Of a DNA stretch of 43,312 bases, positions 17,057-25,045 are shown in pieces (position 1 is the stretch's first letter; each line of letters starts with the position of its first letter). The stretch is from Planctomycetota bacterium (GTDB taxonomy: Bacteria; Planctomycetota; Planctomycetia; Gemmatales; Gemmataceae), in NCBI GenBank assembly GCA_021781415.1, contig JAJXWW010000190.1, positions 23,483-66,794 of the forward strand, in the 5' to 3' direction. The notes under the pieces are model-generated. The model saw nothing but the letters and a program-made list of their open reading frames with translations, searched no databases and had not been told where the DNA came from. The position numbers and the translations under genes are program-made.

Positions 17057-17542
17057 CTATTTCTTGCCGTTGGGGCTGGGATTCGGGTTGGCGCGGAAGA
17101 GTTTGCTCATGGTGACGGTGTTGCCGAGGTCGTTGTAGGCGACTTCGTTCATGTAGTGGCGCATGAGCATCAGTCCGCGTCCGCAAGGACGTTCGAGGTT
17201 CTCGAACGCGGTCGGATCGGGTACGTCGCCGGGGTCGAAACCGGGGCCATCGTCGGTGATCTGGATTTCAAAGCGATCGGGAAAGAGTTGGTAGGCAATG
17301 CGGATTTTCTTGAGGTGATCCATCTGGTTGCCGTGTTTGATGGCGTTGACCAGTGCCTCTTCAAGAGCGAGTTTGATGCTGAAAATGTCGCGGTCGTTGA
17401 TCTGACGAGCGATAAGAACTTGCTCGATCTCATCTTGAATCCGTCGCGCTTCGGCAGCATTACTGGGGATGGAGACCTCCAGGGCAATCGCCGGACTGAC
17501 ATCGCGCTGCGGTTTCATGATGTTAGCAACGGTTAAAGGCAC
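17057..17542 (-). CDS. RsbW-like anti-sigma factor / serine kinase (HATPase_c_2)
   Basis: 161 residues from a GTG at 17542, chosen because AAGGAGGT lies 8 bases ahead (about 17551-17558, read on the minus strand); longer and shorter in-frame ATGs (17623, 17518) lack such a site. The GHKL fold is clear: N-box LALEEALVNAIKHGN, G1 ITDDGPGFDP, and G2 CGRGLMLMRHYMNEV. Such proteins bind a sigma factor or phosphorylate a STAS-domain antagonist. The STAS gene immediately upstream (17643-18005) is the natural partner. No sigma factor gene or phosphatase lies nearby, so the output is unknown. The C-terminus after LFRANPNPSPNGKK is short and basic. Confidence 0.85.
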   Translation of the reverse strand: MPLTVANIMKPQRDVSPAIALEVSIPSNAAEARRIQDEIEQVLIARQINDRDIFSIKLALEEALVNAIKHGNQMDHLKKIRIAYQLFPDRFEIQITDDGPGFDPGDVPDPTAFENLERPCGRGLMLMRHYMNEVAYNDLGNTVTMSKLFRANPNPSPNGKK

Positions 17543-17642
17543 GGATTGGACCTCCTTGACGTCGGCAATCGGCCCGCGGTCATCGGCTTTCCGTCGACGA
17601 ACCTCGGATTTCCGAGGGGCCAACGCCGATGGCCAAGAGCCG

Positions 17643-18005
17643 CTAAAACGCTTGCAAGGCCGCTTGTTCTTCCTTCTGAATGTTAAACACCTTATCGAGT
17701 TTGGTTATCTCAAATACTTCAAGAATCTGCGGGTCGATGTTGCACAGAATCAAGCGCCCGCCGGCGGTGTGCAACTTCTTGTTGAGCGTTATCAGTTTAC
17801 CCAGCGCGGCGCTCGAAAGGTATTCCACATTGCCGAAATTGAGCAACAGTTTGCGAAACCCTTCATTTTCCACCAAGCCGAACAGCTGATCGCCGATGAT
17901 CTGAATGTTCTGATCGTCCAGAATCTTGCGGTCCACGAAGTTGACCACCGTGACATCGCCGATTTGCTCGACTTCAAGACGCCGACGGCGCGGTTGCGAC
18001 GACAT
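17643..18005 (-). CDS. STAS-domain anti-anti-sigma factor
   Basis: 120 residues. A basic N-terminal MSSQPRRRRLE leads into a STAS fold: VTVVNFVDRKILDDQNIQ, KLLLNFGNVEYLSSAALGKL with the predicted phosphoserine in SSAALG, LHTAGGRLILCNIDPQILEVF, and LDKVFNIQKEEQAAL. It probably switches partners with the RsbW-like kinase encoded next in the operon, which starts about 100 bp downstream. The ATG has AAGGAG at seven bases, a strong site. There are no sensor domains, so stimuli must come from a separate phosphatase not in this window. Confidence 0.88.
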   Translation of the reverse strand: MSSQPRRRRLEVEQIGDVTVVNFVDRKILDDQNIQIIGDQLFGLVENEGFRKLLLNFGNVEYLSSAALGKLITLNKKLHTAGGRLILCNIDPQILEVFEITKLDKVFNIQKEEQAALQAF

Positions 18006-18197
18006 GGAAAACTCCTTGCGAGGAACACCGCGTTGTTCGATGCCCCATTTACCAATACACCCGAACCCAAACGGAAGAGACGAGGAGAGAAAAGCAATCT
18101 TCCATTGATGTTAGACCCCGTATCTCTCTTGTCAAGCATTTTCCGGCGCGAATCCGCGAAACGATTTCGCGCTCGCCCTCCCAAATGGATTGCGCCC

Positions 18198-18737
18198 TCA
18201 ACTCGCCGCGCGCGCCGCTTCTGCTTCCTGTTCGCGCGTGAAGCGTTCGGCCAGGGCGATCTCGGGTTGCAGCGATTCCGCAGCCGGTATCGAGCTGGCC
18301 TTGGGGTCGAGGCAAAACAGATCCCACTTATCGTTTTCGTAGCCCCGTTGCCGAACGTACCATTCGTCGTTGCCGTTCTTGGCCAAGGGAAAGAGGGCGC
18401 AGGCGGAGGGCTTGTAGCGATAGGCATCGCCCTCGGCCGCGCCAACTTTGTGCAGCACGCACCCCTCGTGAAAGAAAACGCACCAACTATCCACCACGCG
18501 CAGCATCGGCAGATCGAACTTGCGACGATTGCTCAAATAACCTTTTTTCTCCAACAACCGCCGCGCTGCCGGTCGCAGATGCGGTAGAAATTTCTCCAGA
18601 TGCGCGTCGATGCGTTCCACTTCGTCGGGATAGACGGGAGGCCGACCGTTTTGGCAGCAAATGCCATCGCAGCCTCGGCCAAAGATGCACTCGAACGTCG
18701 CTTCCGTCAGGTTGACCACCGGCAGACTGTTCCGCAT
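18198..18737 (-). CDS. DUF3109 family cysteine-rich protein
   Basis: 179 residues. The N-terminal block CIFGRGCDGICC (Cys-x5-Cys-x3-Cys-Cys) followed by QNGRPPVYPDEVERID, then CVFFHEGCVLHKVG and YKPSACALFPL, are the conserved cysteine sets of DUF3109. These proteins resemble YkgJ-type CxxxC proteins and probably bind a metal or cluster, but the function is unknown. No signal peptide, so it is cytosolic. The C-terminus is Ala/Glu-rich. It is 190 bp upstream of the STAS gene on the same strand and could share a transcript with it, but the spacing makes an independent promoter as likely. Confidence 0.82.
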   Translation of the reverse strand: MRNSLPVVNLTEATFECIFGRGCDGICCQNGRPPVYPDEVERIDAHLEKFLPHLRPAARRLLEKKGYLSNRRKFDLPMLRVVDSWCVFFHEGCVLHKVGAAEGDAYRYKPSACALFPLAKNGNDEWYVRQRGYENDKWDLFCLDPKASSIPAAESLQPEIALAERFTREQEAEAARAAS

Positions 18738-18988
18738 CGTCGAGGAACCTCGCTGAAGATGGGGAAAAAGAAATCTCTGGGTACTTTGTTATCATCGGCG
18801 CGCCGCGATCGCAAGGCGAACCGACAGTCGAAGGACTTGCGCCAAAATACGTTGCCGAAGTTCGATTGCCTTTGTCCTAACCTCTCTGCCATTCTATGAT
18901 TTATGCAGGACGCGACCATTTTGGCTACGCTTCGTGAGAAACTCCTGGAACTGTCCGACGGCCGACGACGCTGGCGGTAATCCGAATA

Positions 18989-19143
18989 GGTCACCACAGA
19001 GATCGCAGAGAAAATACAAAAGATTGCCTCTGAAGAGGTTAAGCTCATGGAGGGGCGAGCGAGTTTACCGCGGCAACATGCGAGGCCGTTGTCAGTAACT
19101 CATTTCTCTTGCCTCCTCTGCGCTCTCTGCGTTCTCTGTGGTG
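18989..19143. repeat. Inverted repeat in a gene-poor gap
   Basis: The 545 bp gap 18738-19282 has no convincing gene. It contains ggtcaccacagagatcgcagag (18989-19010) whose complement, ctctgcgttctctgtggtg, lies at about 19125-19143, preceded by a purine/pyrimidine-biased stretch cctcctctgcgctc. A 26-codon frame from 18903 to about 18983 is too short to support. Confidence 0.6.
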
Positions 19144-19282
19144 CGCAATCTGGCTAAGTCGGCCCCACCTCGGTTCGGCGGCTGGGCTACAGCCTGCAAG
19201 TCAACAACAGAGGTTGGGGCGGCAGCGTTACGGGCGGGCGCGGACGAAAGCGTGAATTCGGTCATTTTTTCGACGCGAGTCG

Positions 19283-20242
19283 TCATTCGCCGATCGGTGG
19301 CGGAGGAGGAAGAGGATGAGACGCGCCGCGCGCCGGCGATGCGTTCACGATCGTGGGTGTCGAATCCGATTCACGCATCGAAGGTGGCGTACCGCGCGCC
19401 GGTGAGGAGTTCACAATCACGGGAGTCGGCGACGAGTCGGCTTCCGGCATGGGAGTCGGCACGGCTACGTTGGGATCTTGGTAGGCGGCATCTCGATAGG
19501 ACGCCTGCTGCACCGGCGGATTGAGAGAGGAAGCGATATTCGGATCTTTTCGCAGAGCCGCCTCCATGTAGTAGCGGCTCATGCCCGGTTGCTGCAAGCG
19601 GTCGAGCGTCTGCGCCAGACGATAGCAGCCCATCGCATCGCCGTGCGTTCGGGCGAAGCAGCTCAGGCTCTCGTCGTAGCGGCCGGCCTTGGCGAGGATC
19701 ACGCCTTGGGCATTCGAATAGTTGCGATTATTCGGATCGATTTTAGCTGCCTTTTGGAGACAATCCAGGGCCGCATTCCAGTCCTTGTGGGTGTTGTGGC
19801 ACATGGCCAAGTCGTACCACAGGGAACCGTTCTTGGGTTCGATGCGCAGCGCCTTCTGATAGGTCTCGACGGCTTGCCCGTGCTCCTGCATGACGGTATA
19901 CAGCCGAGCCAAACCTCGATAGGCGGGAACATATTTTGGATCGACCTTTAACGCTCGATCGTACTCTTGATGGGCGAGTTCCCAGAGTTGTTGCTGCTGT
20001 TGCGGCGTGGCTTCGACGGCTTGCGCTTCGCCGGTCTTGTAGTCGGCGTCGGCGACCAAGACTTGCGGCGGCAACTCCTTGGGCTTATTGGATACCTTCT
20101 TGATTTGAGAGGGATCGATGGTTTTCGGAGGCGCGATATTCGGCGAGAGCGGGCCGGGGCTGGGCACGTTCCCGGTCTGATGCTGACACCCCGCCGCCAC
20201 CAAAAGCAGCATCCACAATCTCACGGCTCCGCGACTATCCAT
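19283..20242 (-). CDS. TPR lipoprotein, TadD-like pilus assembly factor
   Basis: 319 residues from the ATG at 20242, placed by GGAG upstream; the frame opens 14 codons earlier without a better site. The N-terminus, RLWMLLLVAAGCQHQ, is a lipobox signal, with lipidation at the Cys. Residues about 70-225 hold TPR pairs (WELAHQEYDRALKVDPKYVP, AYRGLARLYTVMQEHGQAVE, ALRIEPKNGSLWYDLAMCHN, ALDCLQKAAKIDPNN). The C-terminal 80 residues are Pro/Ser-rich, with two near-identical blocks around STPTIVNASPARG and PTPVIVNSSPARG and a PPPPPIGE end. As the last gene of the tad cluster it is a TadD candidate, which in other bacteria helps the secretin assemble. The exact assignment is inferred from position and domain type. 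Confidence 0.75.
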   Translation of the reverse strand: MDSRGAVRLWMLLLVAAGCQHQTGNVPSPGPLSPNIAPPKTIDPSQIKKVSNKPKELPPQVLVADADYKTGEAQAVEATPQQQQQLWELAHQEYDRALKVDPKYVPAYRGLARLYTVMQEHGQAVETYQKALRIEPKNGSLWYDLAMCHNTHKDWNAALDCLQKAAKIDPNNRNYSNAQGVILAKAGRYDESLSCFARTHGDAMGCYRLAQTLDRLQQPGMSRYYMEAALRKDPNIASSLNPPVQQASYRDAAYQDPNVAVPTPMPEADSSPTPVIVNSSPARGTPPSMRESDSTPTIVNASPARGASHPLPPPPPIGE

Positions 20243-20335
20243 GTCGAAATCTCCATCCGTGGAAAGCAGCAAAAAACATTCCAAGGCGATCCGCTCCCCT
20301 TCGGGTCGCGGATAACCGAGTTCGGTCGATCCCGA

Positions 20336-21685
20336 TTATTTGAACTCGCGGATGAAACTGGATGCGGCTTCAGCGATGAGATCGCGCGTTAGTTGCACCG
20401 GCATACGTCTGAATCGACAGATCGACTGCACCGTCTCAAGTAAATCGCGGCAATCGCTGGCGCGCGGGCAACGACCGCGATCGTAATAGTTCTCGTACAT
20501 ATAGTCGATGGCCTGGGGGCACAGGTTCATGCCCAAGCGTTTCGAGTAACTGTTGAAAATGCGTTCGTAGATGTCGCGCTTCGGGGCGTTGATTTCGAGT
20601 TTGTGCCTCATGCGGCGTAAAAAGGCGTCGTCGACCAAGTCTTTGGGATCGAGGTTGGTCGAGAACATGGTCAGCTGCTCGAAGGGGACTTGGAACTTTT
20701 GGCCGGATGCGAGAGATAGGTAATCGATGCGATTTTCCAACGGCACAATCCAGCGATTGAGCAATTCCTTGGGACTGCACAATTGACGGCCAAAGTCGTC
20801 GATGAGGAAGACTCCGCCGTTTGCCTTGACGTGCATCGGCGCTTGATAGTAGTTGGCTTCGGGAGAGTATTTCAGATCGAGCATGGGCAGATTCAATTCG
20901 CCGCCGGTGACGATGACCGGACGTTTGATTTTGACCCAGCGGGGATCGACGGTTCCGGTATTGAGCAGACGGCGGATGGTGGCTTCGTTGTCTTCCAGCC
21001 GTTCGCCTCCGTCTTCCTCGGCGGTCTCGTGAACGGCGCGGTCGAAGACGGTGACGATGTTGTGTTCGGCCAGGAAGGCGTGGGGCACGAAGATCTCGCC
21101 GCCGCACGAATTCATAAACGCGCCGATAGACTGTGCCATCGCGGTTTTGCCGTTGCCGGGCGGGCCGTAGATGAACACCGATTTGCCGCTGACAATGGCC
21201 GGGCCGACGGCGTTGAACAGATCCTCGCTGACCACCAGATGGGCGAAGGCAGCGCGGAGCGAATCCGGCGACACATCAATGGAAGTCACCGCCTGGCGAT
21301 AGACTTGTTCGACGTAATCTTCCAACGGAACCGGCGCGGGGCCAACGTAGGCGCACTGCTTGAGGACTTCCTGAGCGCGGCGGCGTCCCAACTCGGTCAG
21401 ATTGAAGCGATAGCTGATGCGGCCAATGAGATCGCCGCCCAGCACTTCGACACACTTTTCGTTTTTCAAAAACGTCAGGGCTTCCTCGACGATCTTGAAG
21501 GGCAGACACAGCAGCCGCGATAGATCGAGGCCGAGCATGCCGCCGCGCGTATACAGGACGCGCAGAATCAGATCGTTGAGGAATCCGAGCGTCAGCCCCG
21601 TTTGCTTCAGCGTCTCCGGCGCGCTCGGGGCTTCCGGCAGCGTGTTGTTGTCCCAATCCATCCCACTTCGCTTGAGTTGTTGCAC
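20336..21685 (-). CDS. AAA+ ATPase with N-terminal winged-helix domain
   Basis: 449 residues from a GTG at 21685, with AGAGGG upstream. Residues 35-105 form a winged-helix-like unit (ILRVLYTRGGMLGLDLSRLL, EEALTFLKNEKCVEVLGG, YRFNLTELGRRRAQEVL). The ATPase core has Walker A GPPGNGKT (174-181), Walker B GGVFLIDDFGRQ, sensor 1 FSTNLDP and an arginine-finger and sensor region DDAFLRRMRHKLEI. It is MoxR-like in general design, but the specific family is not known to me. It lies inside the minus-strand tad cluster, 94 bp upstream of the TPR lipoprotein start and 29 bp downstream of the small membrane gene. A chaperone-like or regulatory job in pilus biogenesis is inferred from position only. Confidence 0.85.
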   Translation of the reverse strand: MQQLKRSGMDWDNNTLPEAPSAPETLKQTGLTLGFLNDLILRVLYTRGGMLGLDLSRLLCLPFKIVEEALTFLKNEKCVEVLGGDLIGRISYRFNLTELGRRRAQEVLKQCAYVGPAPVPLEDYVEQVYRQAVTSIDVSPDSLRAAFAHLVVSEDLFNAVGPAIVSGKSVFIYGPPGNGKTAMAQSIGAFMNSCGGEIFVPHAFLAEHNIVTVFDRAVHETAEEDGGERLEDNEATIRRLLNTGTVDPRWVKIKRPVIVTGGELNLPMLDLKYSPEANYYQAPMHVKANGGVFLIDDFGRQLCSPKELLNRWIVPLENRIDYLSLASGQKFQVPFEQLTMFSTNLDPKDLVDDAFLRRMRHKLEINAPKRDIYERIFNSYSKRLGMNLCPQAIDYMYENYYDRGRCPRASDCRDLLETVQSICRFRRMPVQLTRDLIAEAASSFIREFK

Positions 21686-21714
21686 GTCAAGACCCTCTTT
21701 TCAGACCGAAATAG

Positions 21715-22002
21715 TCATCGTAGTTTGCGCATGAGGATGAACAGGGCGATGCACATGACGGCGACGCAGATTTGCACGATGCGCGCGCGTCCGCCGCTGG
21801 CCACGTATTTGCCCAAGCTCCAACTGTTGTCGGCAAACACAATCTGCCGCACCCCGGCAGGACGAACTGCCGAGGGAGCGCACTCAACCCGGCAGCTTAC
21901 GCTGCCGGTTCGCCGGGCGATGCCTTCGGCGAATCCCGGCGAACCACTCGTCCAGAAGAGTGCGACGAGAACAGCGATTGCTCGAAAAGCCCGGTGACTC
22001 AT
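21715..22002 (-). CDS. Small membrane protein carrying a repeat insertion
   Basis: 95 residues, not recognised. It has an N-terminal signal or membrane segment (AIAVLVALFWTSGSPGFAEG), a middle stretch, and a C-terminal membrane helix IVQICVAVMCIALFILMRKLR. TTGAGG lies seven bases before the ATG. The central part, TGSVSCRVECAPSAVRPAG, is encoded by and next to a copy of the ccggcagcttacgctgccgg palindrome (21888-21909), which keeps the frame open. The reading frame fits tightly between the AAA+ gene and the Gly/Met-rich lipoprotein gene, so it is probably expressed as part of the tad cluster. Confidence 0.6.
   Translation of the reverse strand: MSHRAFRAIAVLVALFWTSGSPGFAEGIARRTGSVSCRVECAPSAVRPAGVRQIVFADNSWSLGKYVASGGRARIVQICVAVMCIALFILMRKLR
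21888..21912. repeat. ccggcagcttacgctgccgg palindrome inside a coding region
   Basis: One copy of the palindrome that forms the five-copy array at 25046-25205, including the flanking gttcgcc seen there. It lies in the middle of the small membrane protein gene and adds codons without breaking the frame. Confidence 0.8.
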
Positions 22003-22098
22003 CGAAAAACCTCAATGTAAAACGAAATCGGCCAGGGAAGGTTCTTTCGGAGCCTTCCCTGGCCTCGGTATCACGATCGTTCGGGGCGAGCGGATCGG

Positions 22099-22857
22099 TT
22101 AGCGTCCGGTCACGTTGCCGCCGCCGGTGCTGCCCATGCCGCCACCCATACCGCCGCCACCCATGCCGCCGCCCATGCCGCCGCCCATACCGCCACCCAT
22201 GCCGCCGCCCATGCCGCCACCCATATTCATGCCGCCGACCATGCCGCCGCCCATGCCTCCGCCCATGTTCATGGTGCCCATGCCGCCCATGCCACCCATG
22301 CCGCCGCCCATGCCGCCCATCATGAAGTTGCCACCCATGAAGCGGTAGTAGTTCTGGGACACCATGTTATTGGCCGCGGCAGAGGCCAATGCGGGTTCGG
22401 CCGGATCGTGAATGACGACCTGGAACGAGGTCGGACGGCCCACGGTCTGCGCCGTCAGATAGGCTTGGACGGCGGCGATGCGTTTGCCGTCCAGCGTTTG
22501 CCGATCTTCCGCCATCTTTTCCGGTGCCTTGTGGTCGTAAACCAGATCTTGCGCCGTCTGCAAGTACAGCACGGTATCGGGGCAAGGCCGACGCCGAGCG
22601 ATGTACGCCAAACGCTCCAGACCGCCGGTCGTCAGCTTGTCGGTACTCGGCTCGAAGTAATAGTTCCAGATCGTCTGATCGAGTACGTGCCCGTTTTGCA
22701 CTTGTGGAGCCATGCCCGCGTCGATCGACTGCCGAGCCATATAGCTGTAACGCATGGGATAACACGGATCGACGCATCGATCCGGCAAGCATCCGATGCC
22801 CGCCGACGCCGCGACACAGCACAAAACGGCCATGCCCTTACTCATGAATCCCTTCAT
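22099..22857 (-). CDS. Gly/Met-rich lipoprotein with weak OmpA-like core
   Basis: 252 residues, start ATG at 22857 with AAGGAG seven bases ahead. The N-terminus, MAVLCCVAASAGIGCLPDRC, is a likely lipoprotein signal. Residues about 50-160 form a folded part: HVLDQTIWNYYFEPSTDKLT, GGLERLAYIARRRPCPD, LYLQTAQDL, GKRIAAVQAYL and TSFQVVIHD. The spacing is vaguely reminiscent of OmpA-like peptidoglycan-binding domains. From about residue 178 to the end is a low-complexity tail of repeated Met-Gly-Gly-Gly units with occasional Asn. It lies directly downstream of tadC in the tad cluster; a surface or outer-membrane role in the pilus apparatus is inferred from that. Confidence 0.75.
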   Translation of the reverse strand: MKGFMSKGMAVLCCVAASAGIGCLPDRCVDPCYPMRYSYMARQSIDAGMAPQVQNGHVLDQTIWNYYFEPSTDKLTTGGLERLAYIARRRPCPDTVLYLQTAQDLVYDHKAPEKMAEDRQTLDGKRIAAVQAYLTAQTVGRPTSFQVVIHDPAEPALASAAANNMVSQNYYRFMGGNFMMGGMGGGMGGMGGMGTMNMGGGMGGGMVGGMNMGGGMGGGMGGGMGGGMGGGMGGGGMGGGMGSTGGGNVTGR

Positions 22858-22874
22858 ACTCGTCTCCTTAAATT

Positions 22875-22950
22875 AAGTTCTAAGTACCGAGTTCCGAGTT
22901 CTGAGTAAAGAAACAGAACACCGAACTCGGTACTCAGAACTAGAAGAACT
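22875..22950. repeat. Inverted repeat between tadC and the lipoprotein gene
   Basis: Left arm aagtaccgagttccgagttc (22883-22902 region) and right arm gaactcggtactcagaact (22923-22941) could fold into a hairpin. The words are like those of the block at 31091-31185. It fills the whole 91 bp gap. Confidence 0.7.
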
Positions 22951-23896
22951 ACTTCATCATCGTCTTCATAATGCTGATGGCTGCCGGCCCCACTAGGACC
23001 ACGAAAATGCCTGGGAAGATGAACAGCACCAGCGGGAAAATCAGCTGCACCGCCGTCTTGGCGGCTTTCTCCTCGGCCAACTGCTTGCGGCGCGTGCGCA
23101 TCGAATCGGACTGCACCCGCAACGCCTGGGCGATGCTCGAGCCGAACCGATCGGCTTGAATGAGAATGGCCGCCAAACTCCGAACGTCGTCCACGCCGGT
23201 GCGCACGCCGAGATCGTGGAGAACCTCGCGCCGCGGCCGGCCCATTTGCAATTGGAAATTGGCCAACGATAATTCTTCGGCGATGACCTTGGCGCTGTCT
23301 TTCATTTCGTCGCACACCTTGCGCATCGCCGCGTCCAAACCCAGGCCGCTCTCCACGCACACCACCAACAGATCGAGGGCGTCCGGCAGCGACAGAAAGA
23401 TGTCGTCCTGTCGCTTCTTGCGGATGAACCACAAAACAATGCTGGGCAGATAAAAGCCCAAGCCGCCGAAAATCACGATGGGCTTGAGCGCCGCCAGCGT
23501 GAAGCCGTACTTGGGCAGGAAGATGCCCAATCCCAGCAGCAAAGAGCCCATCAATACGGCAAAGCGAAGTCCCAGATAGACCGCTACCGCCGAGTCGCTG
23601 CGAAAGCCGGCGTTGGCCAGCGTGATCTTCAGCTGCGACTGTTCGATTTCGGTCTGCGGCATGAGCGGGCCAGACAGTGCCTTGGCCGTCTCCATCACGC
23701 CCTGAAAGCGATCCTTCTTGAGCATCGGGTCTTCGATCTCGGCCAACGAGGCCGGACGACTGATGCGTTCCAAACGCTCCTGAGCGCGGCTATTGCGATT
23801 GGACAGCATGGACAACAGGGCGAACAGGCCCGCCACCAGCGCGGCGAACACCAGCAACGGAACCAGTTCTTGAACGCCGACGAGGGCAAGGATCAC
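22949..23896 (-). CDS. tadC: Tad pilus inner-membrane platform protein TadC
   Basis: 315 residues, GTG start at 23896 with GGAGGT upstream. It is of the type II secretion F family: an N-terminal membrane segment (LVPLLVFAALVAGLFALLSML), two hydrophobic segments near 105-155 (FAVLMGSLLLGLGIFLP, IVIFGGLGFYLPSIVLWFI), the conserved block SLPDALDLLVVCVESGLGLDAAMRKV, the RVQSDSMRTRRKQLAEEKAAK loop, and a C-terminal membrane segment LIFPLVLFIFPGIFVVLVGPA. With TadB it forms the platform that the TadA ATPase drives to polymerise Flp pilins. It lies downstream of tadB across a 167 bp gap holding a palindromic repeat. Confidence 0.92.
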   Translation of the reverse strand: MILALVGVQELVPLLVFAALVAGLFALLSMLSNRNSRAQERLERISRPASLAEIEDPMLKKDRFQGVMETAKALSGPLMPQTEIEQSQLKITLANAGFRSDSAVAVYLGLRFAVLMGSLLLGLGIFLPKYGFTLAALKPIVIFGGLGFYLPSIVLWFIRKKRQDDIFLSLPDALDLLVVCVESGLGLDAAMRKVCDEMKDSAKVIAEELSLANFQLQMGRPRREVLHDLGVRTGVDDVRSLAAILIQADRFGSSIAQALRVQSDSMRTRRKQLAEEKAAKTAVQLIFPLVLFIFPGIFVVLVGPAAISIMKTMMK

Positions 23897-23997
23897 GAAG
23901 CACCTCCACGAATGCGCGGCTCTCGCCGTTTACCGATTACATCGACTCTCCGCATCCCTCGGCATGAGAGGGATTTTCCCTATTTACCGCTGGCAAG

Positions 23998-24054
23998 CCC
24001 GGAGTGCCAGCGACGGGTATTCGTCGCGTCCCGTCCCGTCGCTGGCGCTCCGGG
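23998..24054. repeat. Perfect-arm hairpin between tadB and tadC
   Basis: Left arm cccggagtgccagcgacggg (23998-24017) and right arm cccgtcgctggcgctccggg (24035-24054) are complementary apart from one position, with a 17-base loop. It sits about 10 bp after the tadB stop and 100 bp before the tadC start, so it would lie in the intercistronic RNA. Confidence 0.85.
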
Positions 24055-24063
24055 CCGCGGTCG

Positions 24064-25023
24064 CTACACTTTGATGTTGACGATCTTGCGAATCACCAGC
24101 GCGCCGAGAACCTGGGCGATGATGGCGGCAATGCTCATCTTCTTGCCCAGATCCGTCGTCCACAGCGACTCGACATAGTCCGGCTTGGCGTTGAGCATGA
24201 AGCCGAACAATGCGAACGGCAGCGCGATCAGCACGATACCGCTAAGGCGGCCTTCGCCGGTCAACGCCTTGACCTGGCCGAGAATGCGGAATCGTTCGCG
24301 GATGACGTAGCCGATCTTGTCGAGAATCTCCGCCAGATCGCCGCCGGTCTGCCGCTGGATGGCCACCGAGGTGACGAAAAAGCGGAGATCCAGGTTGGGC
24401 ACGCGCTCGCACATCGAACGCATCGATTCCTCAATGGGGATACCCAGGTTCTGTTCCTCGAAGACGCGACTAAACTCGTCGGCGATGGGCGAAGGCATCT
24501 CTTCGGCGACGACGTGCATCCCGGCGGCGAGACTGTGCCCGGCGCGCAGCGCGCGGGCGACCAGCTCCAACGCATCGGACAGCTGCGAGGCGAATCGGGC
24601 CAACCGGGATCGCCGTTTGTTCCACAACCAAATCCACGGCAACGAGAACAACAACAAGCCGTTAAACGGCGCGAGATAGATGGGTAGCTTGACCAGCACG
24701 GTGGCTGTGGCCCCGATCGCCGCCAACACCAAACCGATGCCAGTCAGCGTACTCGGCTTGATGTGGCAATCGGCCTGCTCGAACATCTTTTTCGGCGTCA
24801 GAAACTTCGGAGTCAGCGTCTCCAGTAAGTTTTTCTTGTCCCCATCGAACGCTTGCTTGCGCAGAATGTCCTGCGACTTCTCCTGATCGCGCGAGCGCTT
24901 GCCGACGAGCAGATCGAGGCGCGTCGCGGTTTGCGGCGTGTTGTCGCGGAAGACGAAGGCCAGCACGCCGACCAACGCGGCCACCGCCACAAAAACCATC
25001 GCGGAAATCAATATGGGAGTCAT
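24064..25023 (-). CDS. tadB: Tad pilus inner-membrane platform protein TadB
   Basis: 319 residues. It has an N-terminal membrane segment (ISAMVFVAVAALVGVLAFVF), a second pair near 110-150 (LTGIGLVLAAIGATATVLV, FNGLLLFSLPWIWLWNKR), then the GspF core SQLSDALELVARALRAGHSL, AEEMPSPIADEFSRVFEEQN, SVAIQRQTGGDLAEILDKIG and RFRILGQVKALTGEGRLSG, and a C-terminal membrane tail. This motif set is diagnostic for TadB. It partners TadC and TadA in the pilus motor. The start ATG at 25023 follows a five-copy palindromic array that separates it from tadA. Confidence 0.93.
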   Translation of the reverse strand: MTPILISAMVFVAVAALVGVLAFVFRDNTPQTATRLDLLVGKRSRDQEKSQDILRKQAFDGDKKNLLETLTPKFLTPKKMFEQADCHIKPSTLTGIGLVLAAIGATATVLVKLPIYLAPFNGLLLFSLPWIWLWNKRRSRLARFASQLSDALELVARALRAGHSLAAGMHVVAEEMPSPIADEFSRVFEEQNLGIPIEESMRSMCERVPNLDLRFFVTSVAIQRQTGGDLAEILDKIGYVIRERFRILGQVKALTGEGRLSGIVLIALPFALFGFMLNAKPDYVESLWTTDLGKKMSIAAIIAQVLGALVIRKIVNIKV

Positions 25024-25045
25024 GGTGTCTCACACTCTTTCGGCG

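Noticed and set aside
18738..19282. Short ORFs in the 545 bp gap, including a 26-codon frame at 18903
   Set aside because: They are small, without ribosome binding site support, and overlap an inverted repeat.
22115..22348. Plus-strand Pro/Met-rich frame
   Set aside because: It is the antisense of the Met-Gly tail of the lipoprotein gene and has no independent support.
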